Shown: positions 24,488 through 36,085, counted from the stretch's first letter. The stretch is 64,000 nucleotides of DNA from Neurospora tetrasperma FGSC 2508 (GCF_000213175.1 NW_009799100.1:2611952-2675951), one strand, 5' to 3'. Numbers and translations are program-made. The notes: generated by a model from the sequence alone, not told the origin.

Positions 24488-25513
24488 ATGCCCGACATCA
24501 ACCTTCAAGAGATCCATGACACTCTCGTGGAGGTCGCCTTCGAGGCCGGCCGCATGATCCTCGCCGCCAACCCCAACAACATTGACAAGGGGTCGAAGAT
24601 GAACTGTGTGTGCCTTTCCTTATCCTCCGACTTCTTCCCCAGCAGTTACCTACTCATCCTTGGCAAGCAACCTCAACTACCTTGACTAACAACCCTTTTC
24701 CCTTACCCAACAGCTGCCGACATTGTCACCGAAACCGACCAAGCCGTAGAGCGTATGGTCTCCACTACCCTCCGCTCCAAATACCCCTCCTTCTCATTCG
24801 TCGGCGAAGAGACCTACGTCGCCGGTGAAACCAAGGTCACCTCCGCCCCGACCTTCATCGTCGACCCCATTGACGGTACCACCAACTTCGTCCACGGCTA
24901 CCCGCACGGCTTCTGCATCTCGCTCGGCTTCGCCCTCGACCGCCGCCCCGCGGTGGGCGTAGTCTATAACCCTGCTCTCGACACGCTTTGGACGGCCATC
25001 AAGGGACAGGGCGCCTACTGTCAGCGCAACGCCTCTCTCGAACCAGGAAAGGGACAGGGGCCAAAGCAAAAGTTGCCGCTGAATGGGGGGCAGCCGCTAG
25101 GAGATCTTTCTACGGCCCTGGTGGCGGTCGAGTGGGGTAGTCAGCGCGAGGGAAAGAATTTTGACATCAAGACCAGGGTGTTTAGACAGTTGACGGCTGC
25201 CAAGGAGAATGGCGGGTGTATGGTGCACAGCTTGCGCAGCTTGGGCAGCGCGGCCTTGAACATTTGCGCGGTGGCGGCCGGTCAGGTCGATACGTACTGG
25301 GAGGGCGGGTGTTATGCGTGGGATGTGACGGCGGGCTGGTGTATTCTCGAGGAGGCGGGTGGGATCATGGTTAGTGCAAACCCGGGGGATTGGAACCCGG
25401 AGTTGGATTCAAGGCTATATTTGGCCGTTAGGGGGGCGGAGAGCGGACAGAAGGAGATTGTGGAGGAGTTTTGGGGGGTTGTTGGGGATGATAGGATGGA
25501 ATATAAGCACTAA
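24488..25513 (+). CDS. Inositol monophosphatase
   Basis: Mg2+-dependent, lithium-sensitive type inositol-1-monophosphatase (EC 3.1.3.25), which yields free myo-inositol for phosphoinositide synthesis. Exons 24488-24605 and 24714-25513 flank a 108-bp intron with branch GACTAAC and give 305 residues, slightly longer than the human enzyme. Metal ligands are visible: Glu71 in GEET, Asp90, Ile92 and Asp93 in DPIDGTTNF, and Asp243 in WDVTAG. The N-terminal DIVTETDQ motif (residues 42-49) is also typical. A short Gly/Lys/Gln-rich insert (about residues 149-168) extends a surface loop. It is soluble and cytosolic by sequence. The fold is shared with the QutG/qa-x group of the quinate clusters, but no quinate genes are nearby. 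The first half of the gene is C-rich on the sense strand and the last part strongly G-rich. Confidence 0.95.
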
Positions 25514-25798
25514 TGGTTGGTGAACATGAAGCGGTCATGGGTACGGGCTTAGGTTATCAGGCATTGGGTCAAGTAATGAGCAGGCATATTGGGTTTGGAA
25601 AGATGTCGACTAGATGAGTTAAGGCTATCGTTAGAAGGGCTGGATTGGGGTGCGATATCCAGCACAGGGTCGTTCGCCCGTCAGCAGTGTGAGTGACAGC
25701 TGCATCACGATCCTATGGTCAATCAAAGAGAAAAAGTGATTTCGTTCTTAGACGTCGATAGATGTAGCAGGGTACGTTGCAGAAAACTTGACAGTGAG

Positions 25799-25806
25799 AA
25801 AAAAAA
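25799..25806 (-). terminator. Pol III terminator of tRNA-Val (copy 1)
   Basis: Eight consecutive A on the plus strand (eight T on the transcribed-sense minus strand), 12 bases beyond the 3' end of the tRNA. A run of four or more T is the standard RNA polymerase III stop signal. Confidence 0.8.
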
Positions 25807-25818
25807 GATATTCGCATT

Positions 25819-25892
25819 TGATCCGACCCAGGCTCGATCTGGGGACCTTCAGTGTGTTAGACTGACGTGATAACCAACTACACCATCGGACC
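25819..25892 (-). tRNA. tRNA-Val (anticodon AAC)
   Basis: 74-nt cloverleaf on the minus strand with no intron. The 7-bp acceptor stem GGTCCGA pairs with TCGGATC (one G-U pair) with discriminator A. The anticodon stem TCAGT/ACTGA encloses loop CTAACAC, so the anticodon is AAC (read as IAC), decoding valine GUU/GUC. The T arm is CCCAG-ATCGAGC-CTGGG. The sequence is identical over all 74 bases to the copy at 52199-52272. The CCA end is not encoded, as expected for eukaryotes. Confidence 0.97.
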
Positions 25893-25972
25893 GCTGTTGT
25901 GAATGAAGGTTTTGTACGCTTTCATGACTCAAAAAGTTAGACACGCTTGATGCCATATCCTGGAGTATTGCT

Positions 25973-26118
25973 ATTCCTTCCAATGCTGGAAGGAATCGGC
26001 ACCAACTGGTAGCTGAGCTGGTTGCAGTGGTTTACCTAGTGAGCATTTGCGCCCTATCTGTAACCTCTGTGACCTGAGCCACACTGGTCGCTCACTAGGA
26101 AGAAAACCAAACATTTTT
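25973..26118. other. Hairpin-rich element beside tRNA-Val, unassigned
   Basis: Seen directly: a perfect 10-bp hairpin with a 4-nt loop (25973-25996), an imperfect 8-bp hairpin with wobble pairs (about 26004-26025), and a perfect 10-bp dyad CCTAGTGAGC / GCTCACTAGG with a 45-nt loop (26035-26044 and 26090-26099), followed by a five-T run at 26114-26118. Positions 26010-26021 (TAGCTGAGCTGG) fit the tRNA box A consensus, but no box B is clear. It could be a degenerate tRNA-derived sequence, a small structured RNA, or coincidence. It does not fold as a tRNA and does not match 5S, SRP, RNase P or U snRNA sequences that I know. Confidence 0.3.
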
Positions 26119-26771
26119 ATTCCTCAAATGCGCGGTTTCGAGTTTATAACATGGACGTGAAGACGACGAACATCACATCATGCAGTTGACAGAAGTACGA
26201 CGAGATGCCATTGTTTGGATGAAAAAGGGGCTCAGGGGCAGAGAGAAAGTGGAGACCCATGTACCTCGAAGCGGGCTACGGCAAGGCACAACAGCCATGT
26301 GCGCACATCGGGCCATCCCCCGGTCATACTGCGAGGCATCATCCACCGACAACAAGAGACGGAGCTTGGACGTTGCAACTGCCCTGGGATCCGCCTGACA
26401 ACTTCCCACTGTAATCACACCGCGCTACGGGGCTGTACACTGGCAATAACCGACCCAACCTGACTTCCTCGAGATAACCTCAAACCCAATCGAACTTCAT
26501 TCCCATTATCTAACATTGACCCGAGTATCAATCTCCACTTATTTCCGTGACCGCCTCGCTTAATCGAATCGACAATTGTTCTCATCATCTCGAAGACGGT
26601 CAATCAGCGCTCCCGTCGACGACCGCATTACCACCCGACAGGAACCGAGAGCCGTTGCCCCCGGATCTAGGTTGCCATTGCGATTCACGGCCCTTCAGCT
26701 CTATAGGTAGCTGGTAGCCAACTATCCAACCCACTTACACGCATATAATTACTACGAAGCCAACCGCGACA

Positions 26772-28150
26772 ATGCCGCCAAAAATCGAAGCGCAGGAAAT
26801 CGAGACGTACTGGAACATCTTCTCGGCGCGAACAAATGGCGGCAAGTTCCTGACGGGCGAGCAGGCGGCGCCGGTGCTGAAGAACAGTGGCCTGCGCGAT
26901 GACCAGCTGGAGCGCGTTTGGGATCTGGCCGATGTGGACAATGACGGAAATCTCGATTTCGAGGAATTTTGTGTTGCGATGAGGGTCATTTTTGACCTTT
27001 TGAACGGGGTTCGTCTACCTCCTTCCGTCCTGAAGCTGCGAGCGAGCGAGCAAGCAAGCATGGGAGCAGTAATAGCAGCAGTACTATCAGAGAACTAACA
27101 GGGGGAGACGGCAACAGGAATACGCTGATGTCCCGACAACTCTCCCAGACTGGCTTGTCCCAGAATCCAAAGCCCACCTTGTGCAAGCGAACCGCGCGCT
27201 AACCGGCAAGGCGCCGAAATTCGAGCAAGTCGAAGATGAAGACGATACCCCCGGCTTGAAGGATGGTTTTGACTGGTACATGAGCCCGGCGGATAAGTCC
27301 AAGTACGAGCAGATCTATCAAGAGAATCGAGATATGCGCGGCGAGGTTTCCTGTATGTTTACATTTCCTTCCCTTCCCTTCCCTTCCCTTCCGGTCCTTA
27401 ATCTCATGCTAATCTACCTACCTACCCGCAGTCGCCGCCCTCCAAGACCTTTACGACTCCCTCTCCGTTCCCGACACCGACATCCGCTCGGCCTGGAACC
27501 TGGTCAACCCGTCGGCCTCTTCGACCATCAACAAAGATGCCTGCCTTGCCTTCCTGCACATCCTCAACTACCGCCACGAAGGGTTCCGCATCCCGCGCAC
27601 CGTTCCCGCCTCTCTGCGGGCCTCGTTCGAGCGCAACAAGATCACATATAATGTCAACGACCCGTCGCAGTCGCGCTGGGCCCAAAAGGCCGACGACGAG
27701 ACCTCTACCGGCCGCAAGGCTAAGTTCGGCGATCAGTACCTGACGCGCCTAGGCCGTTCCTCGTTCAAGACGGCCGGCACCGACTTCTCGTCCGAGCAGA
27801 CGGACGATCAGTGGGAGGAAGTCAGGCTGAAGAAGCAGCTGGCGGAGCTGGACGAGAAGATGGCCAAGGTTGAGGAGGCGGCGAACCGTCGTAGGGGCGG
27901 GAAAAGGGATACAAAGCCGGCGCTGGTCAAGAGGGAGCTGGAACAGCTGTTGGATTATAAGCGCAAGGAGTTGAGGGATTTGGAGGAGGGTAAGGGGAAG
28001 GCGGCGGCTGGTGGGAGCCTGAAGAGCGTGGCGGATGATTTGGCGACGGTTAAGGAGCAGGTGGAAGGGCTGGAGGCGCATTTGAGGAGCAGGCAGGAGG
28101 TGTTGGAGCAGTTGAAGAGGGAGATTGAGGAGGAGAAGGTTGGGAGGTAA
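26772..28150 (+). CDS. end3: END3 actin cytoskeleton-regulatory complex protein
   Basis: Subunit of the Pan1-Sla1-End3 coat complex that links clathrin-mediated endocytosis to actin assembly. Exons 26772-27008, 27118-27352 and 27432-28150 give 396 residues, near yeast End3 and Aspergillus SagA in length. The N-terminal EH domain (about 1-110) includes the EF-hand-like loop [13 protein letters not shown] at residues 54-66 and [10 protein letters not shown], as in yeast End3. A second EH-like region follows ([40 protein letters not shown]). The C-terminal ~130 residues are Lys/Glu-rich coiled coil, matching the End3 repeat region that binds Pan1. Intron 1 uses the uncommon donor GTTCGT; intron 2 contains a CTTCC repeat (27365-27392). 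The first ATG matches the family N-terminus. Identification is secure. Confidence 0.95.
27365..27392. repeat. CTTCC pentanucleotide repeat in END3 intron 2
   Basis: About five copies of TTCCC/CTTCC lying early in the second END3 intron, between the donor and the branch region. Intronic pyrimidine-rich repeat that probably varies in length between strains. Confidence 0.8.
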
Positions 28151-29318
28151 GCTGCTGAGGGTTGGCACAGGGAGATGGGTTGAATGGATATGAGAGAGCG
28201 GGCTGTGATATTTTGTTGGGTTCCTCGAGGCGAAGACCATGGGCAGTTTGCCGGGACAGGAATGATTGGGTTTATCGGTTACGTTTCATCTTTCTAAGAC
28301 AGCATAATCTCTTAATGATATTCAGCAGAGTAACAACAAGCTGCCTGATGGCGCATATCTTGACAGTGGAAATACCCCATGTGTTATGGTATATTACAAT
28401 GGAAGATATCATGCTGACTGTGCTTTTCAGTGTAAGTTAAGCATCGCAATCCACGCGCCTTTGCGCTCAGGACTTGTCTAAGCAAAAACATCGTGGCTCT
28501 GCTTGTTGCCGCTAGAAGCTGTCGGGGAATGTAAAAGAAGTAGAATAGTTCGACCGTATAGATGTCTTTTCGATTTTATCAGCATCAAGAGGCATCGGAA
28601 ATCCTAATTTATGTCATTCCCAGTCTTATTTCTCTGGTACCTCAATACATATCCTGCCAAATATGCAGGCACAAGTAATATGTTGCTTCGGAGTTGCTGT
28701 GGTTGGAACATCTCAAAAGGTACGAATGAATTACATTTTTCACATGGACCACCTGGATCAAGTAATTCCTGGTTTGAGCAGCTGAGTTCACGATAAATAA
28801 GCGTAAACTGAAGTGAGGCTGTCAGGTTGAAAATGAGTTGAAGAGGGTGTCGTGGATGCTATCATAGGATCGATGAGTACCTTAGTGGGGCAATGACGCT
28901 CATGGTCACATGGAAAAGCTTCCAGGGGAAAAAGACCCCTCTCCACCATTCGCTGTTGGACATTCCACAGCGAGTGTTTACCTAACTCCGCACTTTGGAG
29001 CCTGGAAGGTACCTACCCCGCCAATCCGGTTCCAGAGTTGCAATTCATCCCATCCTTGGATCCTCAACAAGTCGTGCTGTAGTGTAGTCTAGGTACAAGG
29101 TCAAGGTACTTCGCATACTTAAAAGAACTGCCCTGCCTCAACCCTCAACCTCTTGGATTCTTGTCTCCTTTGCCTCCACATCTCCATCTTCAAGTTCCAT
29201 ATAGACCCATCGTACGTACGCGACGCGCAACTTGTATCTGTAACTGCGTTCGAGTCTTTAGCTAACCCATAGATACCTCTACCACAGAAAACCAACTCAC
29301 CCACCCCCAACAATCAAA
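28151..29318. promoter_or_regulatory. 3' flank of END3 and promoter of ACBP
   Basis: 1.2 kb with no supported gene. About 300 bp upstream of the acyl-CoA-binding protein ATG is a CCAAT box inside CGCCAATCC (about 29019). The final 200 bp is C/T-rich and without ATG, as expected for the leader of a well-expressed gene. Confidence 0.5.
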
Positions 29319-30008
29319 ATGTCTGCCGCTTTCGAGAAGGCCGTTGCCGATTCCAAGAAGCTTACTTCCAAGCCTTCCAACGAGGATCTCCTCGAGATCT
29401 ATGGTGCGTCGCGTTACGTCCCACCCCACTCCCATATGTATCCTCTTTGCGCTCGCGGCGAACCACGAAGCAGCCGAGGGCTATATCACCTACTAGTCTC
29501 GCGCGCGCAATCGAACAGAGCTGGAGCTCCAACAAGACCCCATGACTACGAGCAAGGCAGCACTTAGCTAACATTCTCTTCCAACCGTTCACAGCTCTCT
29601 ACAAGGTCGCCACCGGCGCCGACTTCTCCAAGGCTGACAAGCCCGGCATGTTCGACCTGAAGGTTCGTTCCGTTCTGTCTTTCCGCTGTTTATGCCCATT
29701 CTATCCCACCTCTATTCATCAGGCGTGCGCGCGTGCTCTGGTAGCTGTTGGTCAAGTCACGAAACCTCCATTCATCCATGCCCCCCATAGCTGTCCCCTT
29801 CCTCCGCCCAGACACAGTAGCTAACATATTACCTCTTTTTCTTTACAATCAACAGGGCAAGGCCAAGTACAACGCCTGGCAAAAGGTTGTCGACGATGGC
29901 CTCTCGGCCGAGGAGGCCCAGACCAAGTACGTCGCCAAGGTCGAGGAGATGAAGACCCAGTACGGCTACGACGAGAACAAGGCCCCCGAGGCTGTTGGCT
30001 CCAACTAA
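29319..30008 (+). CDS. acb1: Acyl-CoA-binding protein
   Basis: Small cytosolic carrier of medium- and long-chain acyl-CoA esters (yeast Acb1 family) that supplies lipid synthesis and membrane trafficking. Exons 29319-29403, 29595-29662 and 29856-30008 (introns of 191 and 193 bp, long for this window) give 101 residues. The four-helix signature is complete: PSNEDLLEIYALYKVATGAD, then KPGMFDLKGKAKYNAW with the ligand-binding Tyr and Lys residues, then the C-terminal helix AQTKYVAKVEEMKTQYGY. Codons are strongly C-biased and the start context is CAAAATG, both consistent with high expression. Intron 2 uses the uncommon donor GTTCGT. The C-terminal tail PEAVGSN is slightly longer than in yeast. 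Identification is secure. Confidence 0.96.
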
Positions 30009-30591
30009 GGAGTTTAGATACCCCGTTGAGCTTATAATATAATGCCCTTTACAAAGACCGAAGAGTGTCCGAGGCCATGTTTGCACGCGGTCTGTGTGGA
30101 GTCTAATCGGTGATGGAAAGTGGTGAAGGCTCTTGTGGTATGATGGAAGCCGTAGTTGCACAATCACAAGAGATGGATGTCGTGTCGATCTTTGTCTGGA
30201 CGAAAACACTCAGGAAGATGCTGCTGAGGTCTTGTTAACAGTGGAAACATCAAGTATCGAGGTACACAGTTCAAGCTACCTATGTCTTGTGTATATGTCC
30301 AGATCTGCAAACGAGAAATATCTCCGTTTCCTGCGGGTTCAGTTACACTACATTAGAAACGTCTGTAGGATCCCGTCTGTACAAGACAAGGCATGACATG
30401 GCGGCTTGAGTCGCGTGTGGAATACACATCCCTACGAGAGGAAAGCGGAAGGGGTATCAATTAACACCCAACAGGAAGGTTGTGCCGTCCTATACTGACC
30501 ACGTACTTGTAGGCTCATCAAGAAGTTCATTTCAGGGGCAGATTAACCACCCACATCAATGGACTGATCAGCTGCGTACCATTTCCGCAAC
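30009..30591. other. Convergent 3' region ACBP / TDP1
   Basis: 583 bp between converging stop codons. It carries the 3' untranslated ends; nothing else is recognised. Confidence 0.5.
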
Positions 30592-32510
30592 TCATTCATG
30601 CCGCCAAACCTGCCCCATCCAGTCTGGTTCCAAGTGGTTCGCCGTGGCAACCCAAGGCACCTCTTGCAGCCCGTACCTCTGCAACGGGAGGTTATATGGC
30701 ATCCGCAATCCTACCACCACCGTCGAAGACTTTTCCTCCTTCTCATCATCTCCCTTACCATCCTCCTCGCCGTTCCCGCTAGTTGACGCAGAACCCTGCT
30801 TCTCCCCCAACAAAGACGTTCTATCTTTCTCACTGCCATGACTCGCAGGGGTATCTGTGAGAAAAGTAGGTACCATGACCGCCTTCTGTCCCGTTTTGCT
30901 GCCACTACTAGTACCATCACTATCCGCAAACAACTCCGGCCACACCAACACGCCAATCTCGTAAGAACAAATACGCACCTGCGGCTCTCCCGCATTGTTC
31001 TTGCTCTGCGCGTCGCCCCAGGCTTGTTTAGAGAGGTTTGCTGATGTAAGGAGGGCCCAATCAATAGAGTTTTTGGTGTTGTGGTTAGCGAAGCGGATGA
31101 AGGTTTTGATGTGGGGGGCGGCGCGGTTGCGGCCTGCTTCGCGGATGGGAGTTGTAGTAGTCGTACCAACTCCATCGGCCGAGTCGTTCGCCCAGTGACA
31201 GAATATGGGTCTCAGGTACTGGAGCTGCTTGGCTTGTTGGGCTGACTGGATCTTGGTATGGATGGAACCACCGGACGCGTAACCGTCGAGTGACTTCCTG
31301 ATCTCGTCCGGCGTGGGGAAGATGATCTTGAAGTCTGGCTTGGACTTGGACGACAACAGGGTTTTGGGGCCTTGGGAACCGCTGAGCGCTTCAAAAAGGG
31401 TGTTTTTGAGCCAGTTGTCTGTTGGACCCAGAGTGGCGATGGAAGATATCTGGATTACAACCTCGGGCTTTTCACTGTCATCAACATCACCACCACCTTG
31501 AACTCGATCCCCCGCCTGGCGAACGGGAACCGATTTGAGAGTCTCCTTCATCGCGGCCCAGCCCCAACGGGTGGGAAAATCGTCAACGAGGGAGTGTCGT
31601 CCTGGGACGCTGGCGATCAGTGAGCCGCGGATTGATGAGAAGTCATACTTGGCGAGTTGGTCAATGAGAGGGTTACAGGCAGCCCGATATGAGCGTAGAT
31701 AGTTCAGAAAGTCTATCTTGAACTTCTCACCGGAGCCAGCCGGTAGTGAGGATCGAGGAGAGGAATTATTCTGCTGGGCGTCTGGCTTCAGAAGGGGAAG
31801 TCGAGGAGATATCCAGGCGGCTTGTGTCATATTACTCCAGTCTCTCGGAATCAGATTTGCCGTGTGGATGATAATCTCCGCCGTATCATCGGCTCGCAGG
31901 AGCACCATCATTTTGCTGTGATGGGTTCCAAACGGCTCGGGGAGATAGGCATGGTGTGTGGTGATGTTGGGATAGCGAGCGGCGTCAGACTAGTCAGTCG
32001 GTCAGGACTGAACGCACAACGGGATGGTGAGTAGTTGTTTTGGCATACCTGTATCTGTAACCTATTGGTATTTTCCTTCTTCCAAAAGCCGTGGATGACG
32101 TGAACCTTGATCAGATGGCGGACATCACTATCAAACGCACTCATGAGGAAGTCAATGTCGTGAAGGTAGTTGAATTCCCAACACTCTTTGATCAGGGGGT
32201 CACCAAGAAGGCCCTTGAGTGATACGGTATCCTTGTTGGAATTTTGTCCCAAGGAGCGAATCGTGGTAAGATGAAAGGGCGACGCGACGACCCTACGATA
32301 TGAACATGGCTGCTTTTTTGCCTGCTCTTCTGCGGGAAAGGATTCTTCTTCTCCTTCCTCTGGGCTTGTGCGGCGTTTCTTGAGCGGAGGGCTGACAGCA
32401 CGACTGAGAGATCGTGGTGTTGTCCTGCTAATTCCACCATTCCGGACATCACCGGCTTTACCCAGCTCAGCATCCTGAACTGTCCTTTTTGACGAACGGT
32501 TGTTCTCCAT
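30592..32510 (-). CDS. tdp1: Tyrosyl-DNA phosphodiesterase 1
   Basis: Nuclear repair enzyme that hydrolyses the 3'-phosphotyrosyl bond left when topoisomerase I is trapped on DNA. Exons 32510-32049 and 31989-30592 around a 59-bp intron give 619 residues. Both catalytic HxK motifs of the phospholipase D fold are present: H178-S-K180 in FGTHHSKMM and H447-I-K449 in PHIKTFIRF, with the partner Asn472 in TSANLSKQAWG. The N-terminal ~75 residues are basic and Ser-rich with PPLKKRR, a likely nuclear localisation signal. Residues about 515-570 are a Ser/Glu/Lys-rich linker before the conserved C-terminal block NLPLQRYG. The start at 32510 has a strong context (GTCACCATGG); an upstream in-frame ATG at 32636 would add 42 residues of uncertain relevance. 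Identification is secure. Confidence 0.95.
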
Positions 32511-33499
32511 GGTGACGGGCAGAGTCGTAGCCAGTTCACGAACAGTCGAGTTAGGTCGCCAACAGTGCACGCTTGGAACTTGACGGATGGGAGGTAAGTG
32601 GGTGTATCTCAGCAGATTTGTGCGATATGTGAACATGAATGAGTGGATGTTGTAACCATAGACTTTTTGGGGTCCTTCATCTTTGCTCTTTTCGAGACCG
32701 AGTCTTTGACGTGTTGGGGTCGTTCTCCGTCCCTTCCCTTCAGGTTATCCAGCTGCCCAGGCGCTGTCTGCTAAGGGTGGCACCTTCTCTCAGAGTGATA
32801 GGCCAAGTGGAAGTTTTCAAAGCATATTGAGGCACTGAGAAATCCAAATTATTAAACCAGGGAGGGAATTTCAGGTAGTATCGACATTTCCGTTAAAACC
32901 AAACTCTTTGCCAAATGAATCAATGGGTTTCAATGTTGTTGTCGTTGGATGTTAATTGGGGAAGAAAGTGTTTCTTTCAGCCTCCTTGTGGCTTGGCTCC
33001 CCTCCCCTCCACAATGCTGGATCCACTTATAAGTCTTGGCTGAAATCGTTCTAGCCCCCTGGGGCGGGCCCTGAGAGGCCAGGGGCCAGCACGGCCGGCC
33101 GCCATTGCCCGCCTTCGATCGCCTCCTGAATCCCTTTGGTCCCCTGGTCCCCCGTCGCCTGAAGCAAGTAGCGGGTTGAGGTGGAATTGTTGTCCCATGC
33201 CGCCAGCAGACAAACACCGCCTGCGCTTCTACGACTATTCTCAAAGGCGGTTTCGTCTCTCATCTTTTGGTTGTTGACTGTGAACACGACGACCCACGAC
33301 CAGTGCACCATAATTCCCACCATCGACGACCACCCCGTCGCGATCGAGCCGGACAGCACGAGTTGGGTTCGATTTAGGTTCTAAAGGTGTTTCTTCCACC
33401 CAGGCGGTGCTGGCTCGCTCTTCGATGCAGTGTGCGACAATCAGGCCCCGACATTGTTAAACATCACAACTTATCGCTTTCCCACACCTGGCCACGACC
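32511..33499. promoter_or_regulatory. Divergent promoter TDP1 / EPS1-like PDI
   Basis: 989 bp between divergent starts. A GC-rich stretch with partial dyad symmetry lies at about 33056-33103. Upstream of the PDI start are two short reading frames, 33197-33277 (26 codons plus stop) and 33425-33460 (11 codons plus stop), that would be upstream ORFs if the leader reaches them. Confidence 0.5.
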
Positions 33500-36085
33500 A
33501 TGAGGTGGCTTCCCCTATTCCTGGGCGCGGCCCGTCTGGCCGTTGCCGCATCAACGACGACAGAAACAGAAACAGAGGACGAAGTGAAAGAGTACACCAA
33601 GTTCAACGATGTACCGGTACCACCACTCATCGAACTCACCCCCGACAACTGGGAGAAGGAATCCAAAGCCAGCAAATGGCTGATGGTTAAGCACTACAGG
33701 TATTTGATCATTATTAAGACTCTGGTAAGCATGCGACCGTATTAGCTGACACCACGCACCTGCACAGCCCTTACTGCCCTCACTGCATTGACTTTGCTCC
33801 TACATACCAAACATTATACGAGTTCTACTACACATCGAAGCCCGTCGGGGACGAGAACGCGAACTTTACCACCTTCTACGACTTCCGCTTTGGCACCATC
33901 AACTGCGTAGCGTACTACGATCTCTGCAGCGCACACAAGGCATCTTCCTACCCAACTACCACCCTCTACAAGAATGGCGAACAGGTCGCGGCTCTTAAGG
34001 GCGTCAAGTCCATGCCTGTTCTGAGCGAGATAGTTGAGAAGGCCTTGGAAGCGACCAAGCCCGGATCGAGACCCGCGAAGCTCGAGCTTCCTAAGCCTGG
34101 CGAAATAGTTGCTCCCGGCTACGTTCCCAAGGTCGCCGCCACCAAGGATACCAAGGAAACATCCAATGTTGATTCAGCCAAGGATGTGCCCAAGGTCGAT
34201 CTTGTCAAGGACTCTGCCACGGTCGAACAACCTGTTAAAGATACCTTCATCACCGGAAATGACGAGTACTTGATGCCCACTCCCAAGACCGAGGATAAGG
34301 CCGCGGAAAAGGTCGTGGATAAGGTTGTGGATAAGGCCGCGGACAAAGCCACGGAAACCGAGGCGACGGAAACAAAGGCCATAGAATCTAAGGCCGCCTC
34401 CAAGGCCGACCCTTCTGTTGAGGCCACGGCCAAGATCGAGAAGGTTAAGGGCAAGGAGGAGGAGGAGGAGAAGAAGAAGTCTACGTCCCCTGCTTACTAC
34501 GAGGCCCCTGCTGTCGCTGCCGCTGCCGCCGCGTCTATCAAGGGCAACAAGCCCAAGACTACTCCCAACCCCAATGGCATCTCCCAGCCCCTGACTGCCG
34601 AGAGCTTCCAGAGCCAGGTCACCATGACCCAGGAGCCTTGGTTCATCAAGTTTTATGCCCCTTGGTGCCATCACTGCCAAGCCATGGCCGCCAACTGGGC
34701 TCAGGTTGCTCGCGAGATGAAGGGCCGCCTCAACATCGGCGAGGTCAACTGCGAGCAGGAGGCCCGTCTCTGCAAGGACGTCCGTGTCACCGGCTACCCC
34801 ACCATCCAGTTCTTCCGGGGAGGCGAGCGTGTCGAGTACACTGGCCTCCGTGGTCTCGGTGACTTCCTCGCGTATGCCGAGAAGGCCATTGACATCTCTA
34901 AAGGTGTACAGGACGTCGACGCCGCTTCTTTCAAGGCTCTTGAGGAGAAGGAGGAGGTCATCTTTGTTTACTTTTACGATCATGCCACCACCACCGAGGA
35001 CTTTCTCGCCCTTGAGCGTCTTCCTCTCAGCCTTATCGGCCGTGCCAAGCTCGTCAAGACCCGCGACCCCGAACTGTACGATCGCTTCAAGATCACCACC
35101 TGGCCTCGCCTGCTCGTCTCTCGCGAAGGCCGTCCCACGTACTATCAGCCCCTTACGCCCAATGAGATGCGCGGCACTCGCCAGGTTCTTAACTGGATGA
35201 AGTCCGTTTGGCTACCCATTGTTCCCGAGATGACCGCCTCCAACGCCCGCGAGATCATGGACGGCAAGATTGTTGTGCTCGGACTCCTTAACAGAGACGA
35301 CGAAGAGTCCTTCAACGGTGCCATCCGCGAGATGAAGTCGGCCGCTAGCGAGTGGATGGACAAGCAGATTCAGCTCTTCCAGCTGGAAAGGCAGGAGCTT
35401 CGTAACGCCAAACAGCTGCGCATCGAGGAGGCCGAGGACCGCAACGACCAGCGTGCTTTGCGCAACGCCAAGAACATCCGCATCAACATGGACAGGGCAG
35501 ACAGGAAGGAGATCACCTTTGCTTGGGTTGATGGCGTTTTCTGGCAGAGATGGATCAGGACCACCTACGGTATTGATGTCAAGGACACTGGTGACCGGAT
35601 CATCATCAACGACGAGGATGTAAGTGTTCAATCTCTCACTTCACAGCGTTTAGGCACTTGTTGAACGCTTGCTAACCTACTTTCCCAACCAGAACCGTCG
35701 CTACTGGGATCAAACCACCACCGGCAACCCCATCGTCCCCAGCCGCACGTCCATCCTCGAGACCATCACCAAGATCTCCCAGAATCCCCTTAACATCAAG
35801 CCCAAGCTCACCATCTCCGCCTTCGAGAAGCTTTTCTTCGACATTCGTATGACCTTCTCGGAGCATCCTTACCTTTCCATGGGCTGCATTCTCGGCATCG
35901 CCTTCGGTTGCCTCTCGTGGTTCCGCAACAGCGCTCGCGCTCAGAGGAGGGCCGGTCACGGTACACACTTCAAGCTGGAGGAGGGCGGCATTGGTGCTCC
36001 CAGCGAGAAGGGCAGCACCGGCGGCTTCATTCAAAGCGTATTTGGCGGCAGCGGTGGAAGCAGCAATGGACCCAAGGCTGATTGA
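33500..36085 (+). CDS. EPS1-like transmembrane protein disulfide isomerase
   Basis: ER-membrane thioredoxin-fold oxidoreductase resembling yeast Eps1, a PDI family member acting in ER quality control. Exons 33500-33699, 33768-35619 and 35693-36085 give 814 residues. A signal peptide (LPLFLGAARLAVAA) is followed by thioredoxin domain 1 with C70-P-H-C73, then a ~170-residue linker of Lys/Asp/Glu/Thr/Ala-rich imperfect repeats (KVVDKVVDKAADKATE) ending in EEEEEKKK and an Ala run. Thioredoxin domain 2 carries C367-H-H-C370 in FYAPWCHHCQAMA with the cis-Pro loop TGYPTIQFF. Further Trx-like domains without CxxC follow, then a membrane segment at about 742-761 and a short cytosolic tail. CxHC sites favour oxidation or isomerisation. 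The linker is unusually long and charged. The PDI call is secure; the Eps1 assignment is probable. Confidence 0.9.

Larger units (their letters stand above)
25514..26771. other. Intergenic with tRNA-Val and a hairpin-rich element
   Basis: Contains the tRNA-Val gene at 25819-25892 and the hairpin cluster at 25973-26118, described separately. The last 310 bp is the END3 leader and promoter and has no ATG. No protein-coding region is supported. Confidence 0.55.

Noticed and set aside
24488-25513. Inositol monophosphatase as part of a quinate (qa/qut) cluster
   Set aside because: The fold is shared with QutG, but no other quinate pathway gene lies in the window.
34174-34983. 269-codon open frame opposite the EPS1-like gene
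   Set aside because: Leu/Gly-rich product is the reverse of the Lys/Glu linker codons.
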